DNA of 35,565 nt from Frankia sp. R82 (lineage in GTDB: Bacteria; Actinomycetota; Actinomycetes; Frankiales; Frankiaceae): the NCBI RefSeq assembly GCF_023716925.1, contig NZ_JAMQQG010000021.1, positions 1 to 35,565 on the forward strand. Direction: 5' to 3'. Position numbers and translations under genes: made by a program. Below the pieces are notes generated by a model, which was not told the DNA's origin, ran no database searches, and saw only the letters and a list, made by a program, of their open reading frames with translations. Below, in pieces: positions 1 to 9,156 of this stretch; the stretch's first letter is position 1; each line of letters opens with the position of its first letter.

Positions 1-3000
1 CGGCTGGCCCGCGCGGCGCTCGCCACCCTCGACGGGCTCGTGCGGGTCGCCCGGGCCACCGTGACCGTCTCGTCCTTCGCCCTGCCCGCCGGGCCGGCGT
101 CGGCGTCGGCGGCTGGGCCGTTCGCCGGAATCGAACGGCTGCGCACGGCCAGCGCGGCCCTGCCGACACCGCTGACGCTGCCGGCACTGCCGCGGCTGCC
201 CGTGGGCACCGCCCTCGAACGTGGCCTGACCGTGGACGCCGAGCTCGTCTGCGCCGGCGGCGTCTGGGACGCACTCGCCGTCGTCGTGGAGACCCGGGCC
301 GACACCACGATCGCGATCCGCGCCCGGATCGACCCGGACGATCCAGGTGCCACGCTCCTGCGGGCGTCCCTGGGAGCGTTCACGATCCTGCGCACGATCG
401 TGTTCGACCGCGTCGAGCTGAGCTACCGGGCCCGCGCCGCCGAACGGCTCCATCTGATCTGCACCGGCGGCCTCGCCATCCCCGGTACGGCCACCACCGG
501 TACGGCCACCACCGGTACAGCCACCACCGGTGCCGCCGCCCCCGGAAGCGGCGACGCGGCCGGCGACGGCGGCACCGCGGGAACGTCGCCGTCGACCGGA
601 CCCCGGCCCCTGAGCGGCACCGTGGCACTGCGGTTCGCGGGCGAGCTGACCGTCGGTGTGGCGGATGCCACCGGCAGGCTGGCCCTCGTCGGCACCGACG
701 CGCTCACCCGTCCGCTGGGCGTTCCCGGGATCACGCTCACCTCCGTCCGGCTCGACCTCGACTGGGTCAGGACGGACGAGCAGTGGCAGCTGGCCCGGTT
801 CGCGCTGGTCGGAACGGTGGGGATCGGGCAGGTCGGCGGTCTGGTCGGGGCGGTGGAGTTCCGCGGCGGCACGGCGAGTCTGGTCCGGGTGAGTCTGGAC
901 CAGCCGGTCGGGCTCACTGATCTGTTCGCCCAGTGCATCGGGGTCGATCCCGATCTCACCGGTCTGCCCGACCTGACGTTGCGTTCCGGCGAACTGTCCT
1001 ATGCGCCGGCCGCGCTACCGGCCGCCGGCCCCGGCGAACCGGCGGTCGCGGCGGGGCTGCGGCTGGCCGCGACCGTCGAACTGTTCGGCGTCACCTTCGC
1101 GTTCGGCGCGGTCGTGCAGGACGGCATCGGAGTCACCGGCACGGTGGGGCTCGCACACCCCCTCGACCTCGGCCTGGTCTCGATCACCGCGCCGAGTGAC
1201 GCCGCCGCCGGGCCGGTGGCCGCCGTCCAGATCCGTCCGCAGCAGACCACGTTCGATCTCGGCTTCGGCTTCGACCTGTTCGGCCTGCGCCTGCGCGACG
1301 GGCAGCTGCGCTACACCCCGGCCACCGCATCCGCTGCGGCGACCTACCAGGGCACCATCACCTACGCCGGCCCGGCCACCCCGGTCGGCGCCGCGTTCAC
1401 CCTCGGGGTGCAGTGGAGCGAGCCCACCGGGTTCCGCATCACCGACTGGCCGATCGCGCTCGACCTGCCCGAGGTCGACCTCGCCCGTCTGCTGGAGACC
1501 CTCGGGTCGGACGATCCGTGCCGTGCCCTGGGTGCGCTGGGCGGACGCACCCTCATCACCGGCAGCTGGCACACCGCCATGCGGGTCTCCCCGCTGCCCG
1601 CCGCGGCGTCCACCGACGAACCGGCCGTCGCGCCGTCCACGCCGTCCCCGTCCCCGTCCCCCCACGAGGCGGATGCGGACGAGCCGGACGGGCCGGACGA
1701 GCCGGAGCCGGTGGCGGCGCTGGTCGAGGTGGACGTCCGCTATGACGTGTTCGCCGGACTGCCCGGCGGGCCACGGGTGCAGGTGAACCCGGACACGACA
1801 CCCGTGACGTTCTCGTTCCCCATCACCGCGCCGCGGTCGTTCGCACTCGCGGACCTCGCCACGATGATCATCGATGCCGTGGCCGGCCTGGTCGAGGGGG
1901 TCGTCGCGGGGATCCTCGCCGACCCGGCCGCGCTCATGCGGCTCAGCAGCGCGCTGGCGCTCGAACAGCTGTCGAACCGGGCACTGGCGGCACTGATCTG
2001 CCGGGGCGACACCAGCCCGCGGCTGCGCGACGAGTACAGCCGGCGCCACCGGTCCGACGATCCGGACGGCCCCGGCGACGACGACCCCGGCTCCGACCCG
2101 GACTCGGGGGAGGCGGAACTCGCGAAGGCGGCCGAGAAGCTCGCCGAGGCCGGACAGGCCGCCACCGCGCAGGCGGCGGCGCTGGTCACGGTCGAGGTTG
2201 TCGCCGCCGCGGCGGCCGCGGTCAGCTTCTTCTCGTCCCTGCTCGGGGCGCTGGCGCACCTGTTCGGCGCGGAGTCCGACGAGGAGCGGGCCGCCCGGCA
2301 CCGCCGTGAGCAGGCCCAGCGGATGCGCGAGCAGGCTGACGCGGTGGTGCGGGGCAAGCTTGCCGTCGCCGCGGCGACCATCCGGGCCACCGCGGCCGGA
2401 CGGGTCCACGTCGACTGGCCGGCGGTGCCCGGCGACGCGGTCGGTTACCTGGTCACAGTCACCTCCGTCGGCCCGGTCACCTCTGTCGGCCCGGTCACCT
2501 CCGTCGGCCCGGTCGACCCCACGTCCGGACGGCCCACCGCACCGGTCACCCTTGTCGCCCCCGCACAGCCCGCGGGCGTGCGGACCCGCACACTCGACCT
2601 CGTGGACGCCACCGCCCTCGCGGGTGGCCACACGGTGACGGTGCAGGTCAGTGCCACGATCGGGCATCCCACAGATCTGTTCGCCTGGTACGTCGGCGCC
2701 GCGACCACGACGACCTACCTCGTCCCCGACTACGCCCCGCGCGCCCTGCACGCCGAACAGGTCGCCGCCGAGCTGCGGATCGCCTGGACGCCCGGTTCGA
2801 CCCCCCCGACCGCCTGGACCGTCAGCGCCGTCCCCGACCTCCGCGCGGGTTCCGCGACAGCAGGCGCCGATGCCACCGAGACCGGTGCCGGTACCGGTGG
2901 GCCGGTGCGCGCGACGCTGCCGGGGACCGCCACGCGGTGGGCAGTGCCGGTGGGGGTGGCAGATGGTCTACCGGTGGACGTGCCCATGGTGGTGACGGTG

Positions 3001-4827
3001 GCGGCGACCGGCACCGGCTATCCGGTCGACCCGGTGGCCGTCACCGTGCGGCTGCTGCCCGGCGACCCGCCCCAGATCCGGCAGACGTTCTTCGACGCTG
3101 CCGCCGGCGCCCTGCGGGTGGCCTGGGACGGCGACCCGGCGACCGCCCCCGCCGGCTTCGCCCTACAGCTGCTCGCCCCCCTCGACGGCGCCGCCACCGA
3201 CAGCGCGCCCGCCACCGGGCCCATCGACGACCCCGACGCGCCTGGCAGCGGCGGCGGCGAGGTGGCCCGCGGACCGATGTCGATGCCGGCTCTGGCCGAC
3301 GTGCGCCTGTCCGACCCGAACAACGAGCAGGCCGCGACGATCGAGCATCCGTCGCTCGTGCCGGGATCCGTCGCCTGGGTGCGGGTCGCAGCCGTCTCGC
3401 CCGACGGGGACATGCACTGGTCGGTGCCCACCCGGGCGCCGCTGCACGTCCTGCCCGCGCCGGCGATCACCCAGTTCGAGATGTACGGCGAGTCCATGGT
3501 TGCCGCCGGTTCGGTCGTCGTGGGGGCAACCGGCTACCAGGTGCAGGTCGTCGACCGCGCCGGGCAACGCCTCGACCCGTCCCCGGAGATCGAGCTGATG
3601 GTGCCGGCCGCCACCGACTGGATCCCACCGCACGACGATGACGGCACCCTGCGCCCGCCGGTGTTCGCCTGGGCAGTCATGACCTACAACATCGCCGACG
3701 GTGACATCGTGGGCGTCCGGATGCGTTCCACCGACGACACCGGGGCCGGGCCGTGGAGCGATCCCGGGCCGTTCGTCGACCTGGGCACCGGGGCCTACGA
3801 GCCGCCGGGCGACGAGGTGGGCCGCAGCGCTCCGGCCGAGCCGGGCAGCCCCACCGACGCAGGCAGCCCCACCGACGCAGACAGCCCCACCGACCCGGGC
3901 AGCTCGGGCCGGCCGGCCGGTTCGCTCGCGTGGCTGCGGATCCGGATGCTGCCCGCTCCCACCGCACTGACGGTGATCGACAATCCGGAGTCCACCGACC
4001 TGCGCTGGGCTCCGGTACCCGGCGCCACCGGCCACGAGATCATGGTGAGCGCCCTGGACCGCGACGCCCCCGGAGCCCCCGTTCTCGTTCAGATCCCCCT
4101 GACCGCATCGACGGACGCGACCGTGCTGCGCGTGCCCGACCTGGCCGCCGGTCACACCTACGAGATCACGGTTCGCGGCACCCTCGGCGGCTCGTCCCGG
4201 GCCCGCGGGCAGACCTCGTGGACGACCGTGCGGCGCGCCACGTTCCGGCCACCGCGGATCATCTCGGTGCAGGCCGATCCCAATACCGACACCGTCCTGG
4301 TCACCTGGGAGCCGGCCGAGCCGCCGACCCCACGTCAGGTGGTGCGCTGGCGCACCCCGGACGGTGCGCAGCGCACGGTCGGAGCCGAGGAGACGTCGGT
4401 GAGCCTGGCACTGTCCGGCCTCGCCGACGACCCCGGCGCGACCGCCGCCGGCCGGCACGAGTTCCAGGTTCGCAGTGCCCCCGAACTCACCGGGGCCCCG
4501 CCCGGCACCACGCAGCGGCCCTGGAGCGATCCGCACACCATCGCAGGCCTCGATGCCCCCCTCTCGCCACCCCGGGTGAGCGCGGACGGCAGCACCCTCG
4601 TCGTGTCCTGGCAGGCCGACGACGTTCCTGGCGCCGACAGTCGCGGACTCGCCGTGATCGGCGGCGGCGTGACCCGGATCGTCCACGTCCGAACCTCACC
4701 GGCCGTCCTGGACACGGACCCCGGCACACCGCAGGACAGCTATGTGGTGCGGCTACGTGCGGAACAGAGCGACGGCACCGCGCTGCCCAGCGGTTGGACG
4801 TCCGCGGTCCCCCCGAGCCCGGCGTGA
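1..4827 (+). CDS. Giant fibronectin type III-like repeat protein, 5' end outside the window
   Basis: The frame is open from base 1, so the GTG at 40 is probably internal and the true start lies to the left. The visible part is about 1,600 residues. The first third is beta-rich, with repeated strand-forming segments and no family I recognise. Around nt 2110-2370 comes an Ala/Glu-rich helical stretch with a hydrophobic core (VSFFSSLLGALAHLFG) followed by charged heptad-like sequence. From about nt 2400 to the end there are roughly six or seven fibronectin III-like modules, each with a strand ending in a tryptophan (HVDWPAVPG, LRIAWTPG, LRVAWDGD, LRWAPVPG, VLVTWEPA, LVVSWQAD). Low-complexity linkers contain tandem repeats (GTATT, TSVGPV, GSPTDA). 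No catalytic motif is visible. A structural, adhesive or binding role is inferred from the modules alone; the FnIII assignment is fairly secure, the function is not. Confidence 0.75.
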   Translation, partial: RLARAALATLDGLVRVARATVTVSSFALPAGPASASAAGPFAGIERLRTASAALPTPLTLPALPRLPVGTALERGLTVDAELVCAGGVWDALAVVVETRADTTIAIRARIDPDDPGATLLRASLGAFTILRTIVFDRVELSYRARAAERLHLICTGGLAIPGTATTGTATTGTATTGAAAPGSGDAAGDGGTAGTSPSTGPRPLSGTVALRFAGELTVGVADATGRLALVGTDALTRPLGVPGITLTSVRLDLDWVRTDEQWQLARFALVGTVGIGQVGGLVGAVEFRGGTASLVRVSLDQPVGLTDLFAQCIGVDPDLTGLPDLTLRSGELSYAPAALPAAGPGEPAVAAGLRLAATVELFGVTFAFGAVVQDGIGVTGTVGLAHPLDLGLVSITAPSDAAAGPVAAVQIRPQQTTFDLGFGFDLFGLRLRDGQLRYTPATASAAATYQGTITYAGPATPVGAAFTLGVQWSEPTGFRITDWPIALDLPEVDLARLLETLGSDDPCRALGALGGRTLITGSWHTAMRVSPLPAAASTDEPAVAPSTPSPSPSPHEADADEPDGPDEPEPVAALVEVDVRYDVFAGLPGGPRVQVNPDTTPVTFSFPITAPRSFALADLATMIIDAVAGLVEGVVAGILADPAALMRLSSALALEQLSNRALAALICRGDTSPRLRDEYSRRHRSDDPDGPGDDDPGSDPDSGEAELAKAAEKLAEAGQAATAQAAALVTVEVVAAAAAAVSFFSSLLGALAHLFGAESDEERAARHRREQAQRMREQADAVVRGKLAVAAATIRATAAGRVHVDWPAVPGDAVGYLVTVTSVGPVTSVGPVTSVGPVDPTSGRPTAPVTLVAPAQPAGVRTRTLDLVDATALAGGHTVTVQVSATIGHPTDLFAWYVGAATTTTYLVPDYAPRALHAEQVAAELRIAWTPGSTPPTAWTVSAVPDLRAGSATAGADATETGAGTGGPVRATLPGTATRWAVPVGVADGLPVDVPMVVTVAATGTGYPVDPVAVTVRLLPGDPPQIRQTFFDAAAGALRVAWDGDPATAPAGFALQLLAPLDGAATDSAPATGPIDDPDAPGSGGGEVARGPMSMPALADVRLSDPNNEQAATIEHPSLVPGSVAWVRVAAVSPDGDMHWSVPTRAPLHVLPAPAITQFEMYGESMVAAGSVVVGATGYQVQVVDRAGQRLDPSPEIELMVPAATDWIPPHDDDGTLRPPVFAWAVMTYNIADGDIVGVRMRSTDDTGAGPWSDPGPFVDLGTGAYEPPGDEVGRSAPAEPGSPTDAGSPTDADSPTDPGSSGRPAGSLAWLRIRMLPAPTALTVIDNPESTDLRWAPVPGATGHEIMVSALDRDAPGAPVLVQIPLTASTDATVLRVPDLAAGHTYEITVRGTLGGSSRARGQTSWTTVRRATFRPPRIISVQADPNTDTVLVTWEPAEPPTPRQVVRWRTPDGAQRTVGAEETSVSLALSGLADDPGATAAGRHEFQVRSAPELTGAPPGTTQRPWSDPHTIAGLDAPLSPPRVSADGSTLVVSWQADDVPGADSRGLAVIGGGVTRIVHVRTSPAVLDTDPGTPQDSYVVRLRAEQSDGTALPSGWTSAVPPSPA
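484..528 (+). repeat. 15-bp tandem repeat, 3 copies, in frame
   Basis: Three copies of GGTACGGCCACCACC, the third with one change, encode GTATT repeats in a linker of the giant FnIII-like protein. Confidence 0.9.
2458..2511 (+). repeat. 18-bp tandem repeat, 3 copies, in frame
   Basis: Three copies of GTCACCTCCGTCGGCCCG, the middle one with a single silent C-to-T change, encode VTSVGP repeats inside the first fibronectin-like module. Confidence 0.9.
3844..3897 (+). repeat. 18-bp tandem repeat, 3 copies, in frame
   Basis: Three near-identical copies of GGCAGCCCCACCGACGCA encode GSPTDA repeats in a linker between two fibronectin-like modules. Confidence 0.9.
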
Positions 4828-5191
4828 GGACGAACCCGAACTCCCGCGAGGGGGCCGGTGACGAACCTGCCGGGTGCGCTGCCCTTCCGGTCCGCTGGGA
4901 CCTGCCGGACGGGTAGCGGCGGGAAACATCCGACGCACCGGGGAAAGGCCGACCGGCCTGCGGAGACGGCCGCAATGGCACTGAAGTGCGGCGGCCGGCC
5001 AATCTCGCACCCTCCGTATGCGGCCAACCCCCAACCGTCATCGGACCTGCTCGGCCGGTACGCGCACGACGAGAAGCAGCGCCGTGGAGGCCGACATCCT
5101 CGGCGAACCACCGCGATCGACGAGGAACGGACCTCCAGGATGTCTCGTCTGGGCGAGCATCTTCAGTGCCTTGCAGGAACAATCCGACATC
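4828..5191. other. Intergenic stretch between the FnIII-like gene and the first binding lipoprotein
   Basis: I see no convincing gene here. A short AGGCC/GGCCT stem with a 4-nt loop lies at 4946-4959, too small to call a terminator with confidence. Open frames in this stretch lack domain features. If the downstream lipoprotein starts at its TTG (5372), the non-coding stretch is about 180 bp longer. Confidence 0.5.
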
Positions 5192-6613
5192 ATGGCCTTA
5201 TCGCCGGATCCCGCCCTCTCCAGAGCATCGGTGTGGCTGCGGCGAACCGGGTGGCACTGGACCACGCCGTTTCTCCTGCCGTACCGGCCGGCCAGCCCCA
5301 GCGGCGATCGGGCCCGCACCCGCTCGAAGCGGCCACCCGTCGATCGGGCCCGGATCGCGCCAAGAAGGGCGTTGCCGGCGAGGTCCCGTGCGCTCCCGGC
5401 GTTCCTGGCCGTGCTGCTCTGCCTCGTGTTCGCGGCGGCCTGTGGCAGCAGGCCGAAAGCCGTCGCCGAGACCTGTAACACAGCGGCACAGGGCGTCCTA
5501 CCGAACAGGATAAGGGTCGGTTTCATCTTCCCGGCGAGCGGGTTACTGGCAACCACATTCGCTGGGGTGCGGGCCGGCATGGGCGCGCGTATCGATGCGG
5601 CGAATGCCGCCGGTGGCGTATACGGCCGTCAGATCAGCTACGAATGGGACGACGATCGCGGAAAACTCGAGACCAACAGCTCGATTGCCCGGACCCTGAT
5701 CGAAGACCGGAAGGTCTTCGCCATCATGGAAACATCTCCGGCCTCGACAGGCGGGGCCTCCTACCTTGCCTCGAACCGGATTCCCGTCGTCGGCATGGCC
5801 GCCGAACCGGTGTGGACCCAGTACCGGAACATGTTCTCGTTCACCTACAACCAGAGCGCCCTGAAAACGTCGGAGGCAGTGAACACCTTCGGGAAGTTCA
5901 CCCGCAGTCAGGGCGGCACCCGGGCGCTCGTCATCTCCGACCCGGTGGGCCTGGGCCTGCCGAACGTCTCGACCCGACAGATGCAGACCAGCCTCGAGTC
6001 GGCCGGAATACACGTCAGCCTGGCCAAGGCCGACCAGGACCCCTCCGCCGCCCAGCTGAACGACATCGTTCACGAGATGACCACAGGTCACGTCGACACG
6101 CTCGTCGGCGCGTTGACAACCGAGACGTTCGCAAAGATCATCGCGGCTGTGCGCCGGCGCGGGCTGCACCCCAAGGTCCTTCTCTCCGGAGGCCAACCAC
6201 CCGACGCCGACCTGCTCGCCACGTTTGGTCCGCTGCTGGCCGGCCTGACCACCTACACCAGCCAGCCGCTGGACCCGAGCAACCCGGCCGTGGGTACCTA
6301 CCAGGCGAACATGCGACGCTACTCCCCCGAGCTCGAGGACTCCAGCCAACTCGTCGCGCTCACCGGTTACATCACCGCCGATCTTCTGATCCGCGGACTG
6401 CAGGCGGCCGGCCCCTGTCCGACCCGACAGAGCTTCATCACCGGCCTACGCGCCGTGAAGAACTACACCGCCGGCGGGCTCACCCCGCCCGTCGACTTCG
6501 AGGCCGACTTCGGCAAGGTACCGGCCTGCTATCCGTTCACCAGCGTCAACACTCTCGGCAATGGACTAATTACCGTAAGCCAAAATTTTTGTGGTGAACC
6601 GATCGGCCGCTAG
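5192..6613 (+). CDS. Branched-chain amino-acid-type ABC substrate-binding lipoprotein (paralog 1)
   Basis: This is a periplasmic-binding-fold type 1 (LivJ-like) solute-binding protein, expected to be lipid-anchored outside the membrane and to bind a small ligand. A hydrophobic stretch ends in the lipobox FAAAC; the mature part has the family pattern RVGFIFPASG near its start and NAAGGVYGRQISYEWDDD soon after. It matches the protein at 6987-8216 along its whole length, including the C-terminal landmarks GPCPTR, GGLTPPVDFEADFGK, CYPF and NFCGE. The start is uncertain. ATG 5192 leaves an unusually long basic N-region of about 80 residues before the lipobox. TTG 5372 would give a compact signal peptide and 413 residues, matching its paralogs (409 and 416), but its AAGAAGGG is only 2 nt away. 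No permease or ATPase genes are nearby. The ligand cannot be told from sequence. Confidence 0.85.
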   Translation: MALSPDPALSRASVWLRRTGWHWTTPFLLPYRPASPSGDRARTRSKRPPVDRARIAPRRALPARSRALPAFLAVLLCLVFAAACGSRPKAVAETCNTAAQGVLPNRIRVGFIFPASGLLATTFAGVRAGMGARIDAANAAGGVYGRQISYEWDDDRGKLETNSSIARTLIEDRKVFAIMETSPASTGGASYLASNRIPVVGMAAEPVWTQYRNMFSFTYNQSALKTSEAVNTFGKFTRSQGGTRALVISDPVGLGLPNVSTRQMQTSLESAGIHVSLAKADQDPSAAQLNDIVHEMTTGHVDTLVGALTTETFAKIIAAVRRRGLHPKVLLSGGQPPDADLLATFGPLLAGLTTYTSQPLDPSNPAVGTYQANMRRYSPELEDSSQLVALTGYITADLLIRGLQAAGPCPTRQSFITGLRAVKNYTAGGLTPPVDFEADFGKVPACYPFTSVNTLGNGLITVSQNFCGEPIGR

Positions 6614-6675
6614 CTCTCCGCATCGATTCGCCGGATCAACAAACCCCGAAAGACAGAAAGTCCTTCTGGGTCAAA

Positions 6676-6706
6676 TTCCGATTCGCACCTATTTTCCGAT
6701 TCGCAC
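6676..6706. repeat. Direct repeat TTCCGATTCGCAC, two copies 18 bp apart
   Basis: Perfect 13-bp copies lie at 6676-6688 and 6694-6706. They may be a regulator site or another short tandem duplication, since 18-bp periods recur in this window. Confidence 0.7.
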
Positions 6707-6917
6707 ATCCGATACCTCCAGGGATCCCCGCCCTCCGACCCGCCGACCCGACCCACCCCGTCGGCAACTCGTGGCAGTTTAACGACAACCCAGGGCGACC
6801 ATTTGCCATCGCCGACCACAAACCATCACTCCGAGAGATCGGCATGAGCCACTCGGTAACCAAAGCATCCCTGGTGGGGTCGCCGATACGGCAGCGCCAA
6901 CCAGTGGCAATTAATGG

Positions 6918-6946
6918 TTAGTTCATTGTTCTTCGACAGCTACTAT
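6918..6946 (+). promoter_or_regulatory. Candidate sigma70-type promoter for the second binding lipoprotein
   Basis: TTAGTT at 6918-6923 and TACTAT at 6941-6946 are separated by 17 bp, in an AT-rich patch about 25 bp ahead of a GGAGAGGG ribosome binding site. This is a prediction from sequence only. Confidence 0.35.
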
Positions 6947-6986
6947 GTCCGCCACCCGCAATCCCACCCCCGGAGAGGGCCTCCAG

Positions 6987-8216
6987 GTGTCAATCCGTGC
7001 ACTTTCAGTATTGCCCGTCGCGCTGCTGTGCCTGTCCGCACTGATCGGCTGCAGCACCGACTCGGCCACCTCGGCCGCGGACTGCAACGGACCTGGGGTG
7101 TCCCCGAGCGGGGTCAAGGTCGGACTCATATATCCGGATACAGGACCACTTGCCCCGATATTTCAGGCAACGCGCTCGGGGCTGAACGCCCGGCTCGGCG
7201 TGGCGAACGCCGCCGGCGGTGTGAACGGCCGCACGATCAGCTACGAGTGGGCCGACGACCGGGGACGGGCGGACACCAACAGCGTGGTCAGCCGCGACCT
7301 GGTGGACAACCGGAACAGCTTCGCCATCCTCGAGTCGACCGCCACCTCGTCCGGCGGGGCCGGCTTCCTGGCCTCCCGGGGGATTCCGGTGATCGGCGTC
7401 GCCGCGGAGCCCGTGTGGGCGCAGTACCGGAACATGTTCACCTACAGCTACTCCCAGGGGACCGTCAACTCGACGGACACGATCACCACCTTCGGGAAGT
7501 TCGCCCGGCAGTCCGGGGGAACACGGGCCCTCGTCGTCGTCGATCCGGCCGGCATCGGCGTCTCCGACCAGACGTCCCGCCAGCTCCAGGGCAGCTTCGA
7601 GTCGGTCGGCCTTCCGGTGAGTACGGCGCCAGCCGATGAGACGCCGACCCAGAACCAGATCGACGAGATCGTCCGGAAAGTGGCCGCGGACAAGGTGGAC
7701 ACGCTGGTCAGCGCACTGTCCATCGACAGCTTCGCCAAGATCGTCGCCGCGGTGCGGCATAGCGGCGCCAGTCCGAGGCTCATCCTCAGCAGCAGTCAGG
7801 CCCCCAGCTCCCAGCTCCTGCAGGAGTACGGTTCGCTGCTGTCCGGGCTGACCGTCTACACCGCCCAGGCGATCGATCCGACCTCACCTGGCTTCACCGC
7901 CTACCGGGACGCCATGGCCCGGTACTCTCCCGACCAGCAGGATACGAGCGAGACTCTCGCGCGGGTCGGCTACATCATCGGCGACATGCTGGTTCGCGGT
8001 CTGCAGGAGGCCGGTCCCTGCCCCACCCGGGCGGCCTTCATCACCCACCTGCGCGCGGTGAAGGACTACAGTGCCGGTGGCCTGATCACGCCCATCGACT
8101 TCGACCAGGACTTCGGAAAGCTCCCCATCTGTTACCCGTTCACCACGGTCAACGCCGCCGGCAACGGCATGATCACCACCGCGGCCAACTTCTGCGGGGA
8201 ACGCGTCAGCTCCTGA
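6987..8216 (+). CDS. Branched-chain amino-acid-type ABC substrate-binding lipoprotein (paralog 2)
   Basis: A 409-residue LivJ-like (type 1 periplasmic-binding-fold) lipoprotein. GTG 6987 is preferred because GGAGAGGG (6972-6979) sits 7 nt upstream and translation then begins directly with a compact signal peptide ending in the lipobox LIGC. An ATG at 6945 is also in frame but has no ribosome binding site. Like its neighbour at 5192-6613 it carries a cysteine soon after the lipobox (AADCNG) and three near the C-terminus (GPCPTR, CYPF, NFCGE). These cysteines recur in all intact copies here and could form two disulfides. The two genes are adjacent, in the same direction, and clearly duplicates. 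No LivHMGF genes accompany them, so this is an orphan binding protein; its transporter partner may be elsewhere, or it may act as a ligand sensor. Confidence 0.9.
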   Translation: MSIRALSVLPVALLCLSALIGCSTDSATSAADCNGPGVSPSGVKVGLIYPDTGPLAPIFQATRSGLNARLGVANAAGGVNGRTISYEWADDRGRADTNSVVSRDLVDNRNSFAILESTATSSGGAGFLASRGIPVIGVAAEPVWAQYRNMFTYSYSQGTVNSTDTITTFGKFARQSGGTRALVVVDPAGIGVSDQTSRQLQGSFESVGLPVSTAPADETPTQNQIDEIVRKVAADKVDTLVSALSIDSFAKIVAAVRHSGASPRLILSSSQAPSSQLLQEYGSLLSGLTVYTAQAIDPTSPGFTAYRDAMARYSPDQQDTSETLARVGYIIGDMLVRGLQEAGPCPTRAAFITHLRAVKDYSAGGLITPIDFDQDFGKLPICYPFTTVNAAGNGMITTAANFCGERVSS

Positions 8217-8282
8217 GCCCTGCCTGCCTGCCCGGTCGTAGTCGTCGCGCCTGCGCCGGGCGGGCACTACGCTGCGCGGACT

Positions 8283-8924
8283 ATGGAGCTGTGGGAGCTG
8301 GTCGCGCGGGAGCGCATCCGCGACTCGCTGGTGCGCTACAGCTGGTCCGGCGACGCGTTGCGCCTGGCCGAGCTCGCGCTGGCCTTCTGCGAGGACGGCG
8401 AGCTCGAACTGCGCGGCCACGCGCCCCTGCGCGGCCGGCAGGCGATCGTCGCCTTCCTCGGTGGCACCGCCTTTCTCGGTGGCACTGCCTTTCTCGGTGG
8501 CACCGCCGCTGGCGCACGGCCGGCTTCTTCTCCGCCGCCATTTTCTCCGCCGCCATTGACCCTGCCGGCGCGCGCCGATCCCGCGACGTCGGTGGTTCCA
8601 CCGCCCGGCGGAGCCGGCGCGGGCGGGCGGCGGATCGTGCGGCACAACCTGACGAACACCCGGTTCCTCGAGCTCACCGCGACCGAGGCCCGGGTGGCAA
8701 CCTATTTCACCGTGGTCACCGAGATCGGCCTGGATCATTATGGCCGTTACCGGGACACCTTCGTCCCGGTAGGCGACGAGTGGCTGATCCGCCACCGGTT
8801 CGTCTCGACGGACTGGCATGCGCCGAACTCGACGATGGTCGCCCGACCAGGCGGAATTCCGGGCTCCGACAATCCGGGTGAACCATCGGCCAGCGCAACG
8901 CAGGTCGCGAATCCCGGCGGATGA
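8283..8924 (+). CDS. SnoaL-like (NTF2-fold) domain protein
   Basis: A 213-residue protein. The N-terminal helix region (MELWELVARERIRDSLVRYS) and the C-terminal strands (ATYFTVVTEI, GRYRDTFVPVGDEWLI, HRFVSTDWH) match the SnoaL-like NTF2 fold, used by isomerases, cyclases, dehydratases and many proteins of unknown role. The middle is unusual: three copies of AFLGGT (nt 8451-8504) followed by a Pro/Ser-rich stretch of about 45 residues interrupt the fold before the conserved HNLTNTRFLEL segment. No ribosome binding site is seen before ATG 8283; TACGCT lies 9 nt upstream, so a leaderless transcript is possible. No specific substrate can be assigned. Confidence 0.75.
   Translation: MELWELVARERIRDSLVRYSWSGDALRLAELALAFCEDGELELRGHAPLRGRQAIVAFLGGTAFLGGTAFLGGTAAGARPASSPPPFSPPPLTLPARADPATSVVPPPGGAGAGGRRIVRHNLTNTRFLELTATEARVATYFTVVTEIGLDHYGRYRDTFVPVGDEWLIRHRFVSTDWHAPNSTMVARPGGIPGSDNPGEPSASATQVANPGG
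8451..8504 (+). repeat. 18-bp tandem repeat, 3 copies, in frame
   Basis: Units of the form GCCTTYCTCGGTGGCACY encode AFLGGT three times inside the SnoaL-like gene. They lie at the point where the domain is interrupted by a low-complexity insert. Confidence 0.9.
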
Positions 8925-9156
8925 CGGGGTCTGCCCGGCCATCGGCGCGCACCCTGGATCGGTGGACGGTAGCCCAGACCGCACAGCAGCCGTACCGGAC
9001 CGGCTCGGCGGCACGTCCGGCACCCCGACCACCCCGACCACCCCGAATGCCACGGCGGCCCCGACTGCCACGGCCGCCCCGACCACCATGGCGCCTGATC
9101 CGGTCCTGACCTACGGGCAGGATGACGGCGACTCCACCGGCGCGTGGACCAAGCAC

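Larger units (their letters stand above)
6614..6986. other. AT-richer intergenic stretch upstream of the second binding lipoprotein
   Basis: No gene is supported. The stretch is clearly richer in A/T than its surroundings. It holds a 13-bp direct repeat (6676-6706) and a candidate promoter (6918-6946) before the ribosome binding site at 6972-6979. Confidence 0.6.
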
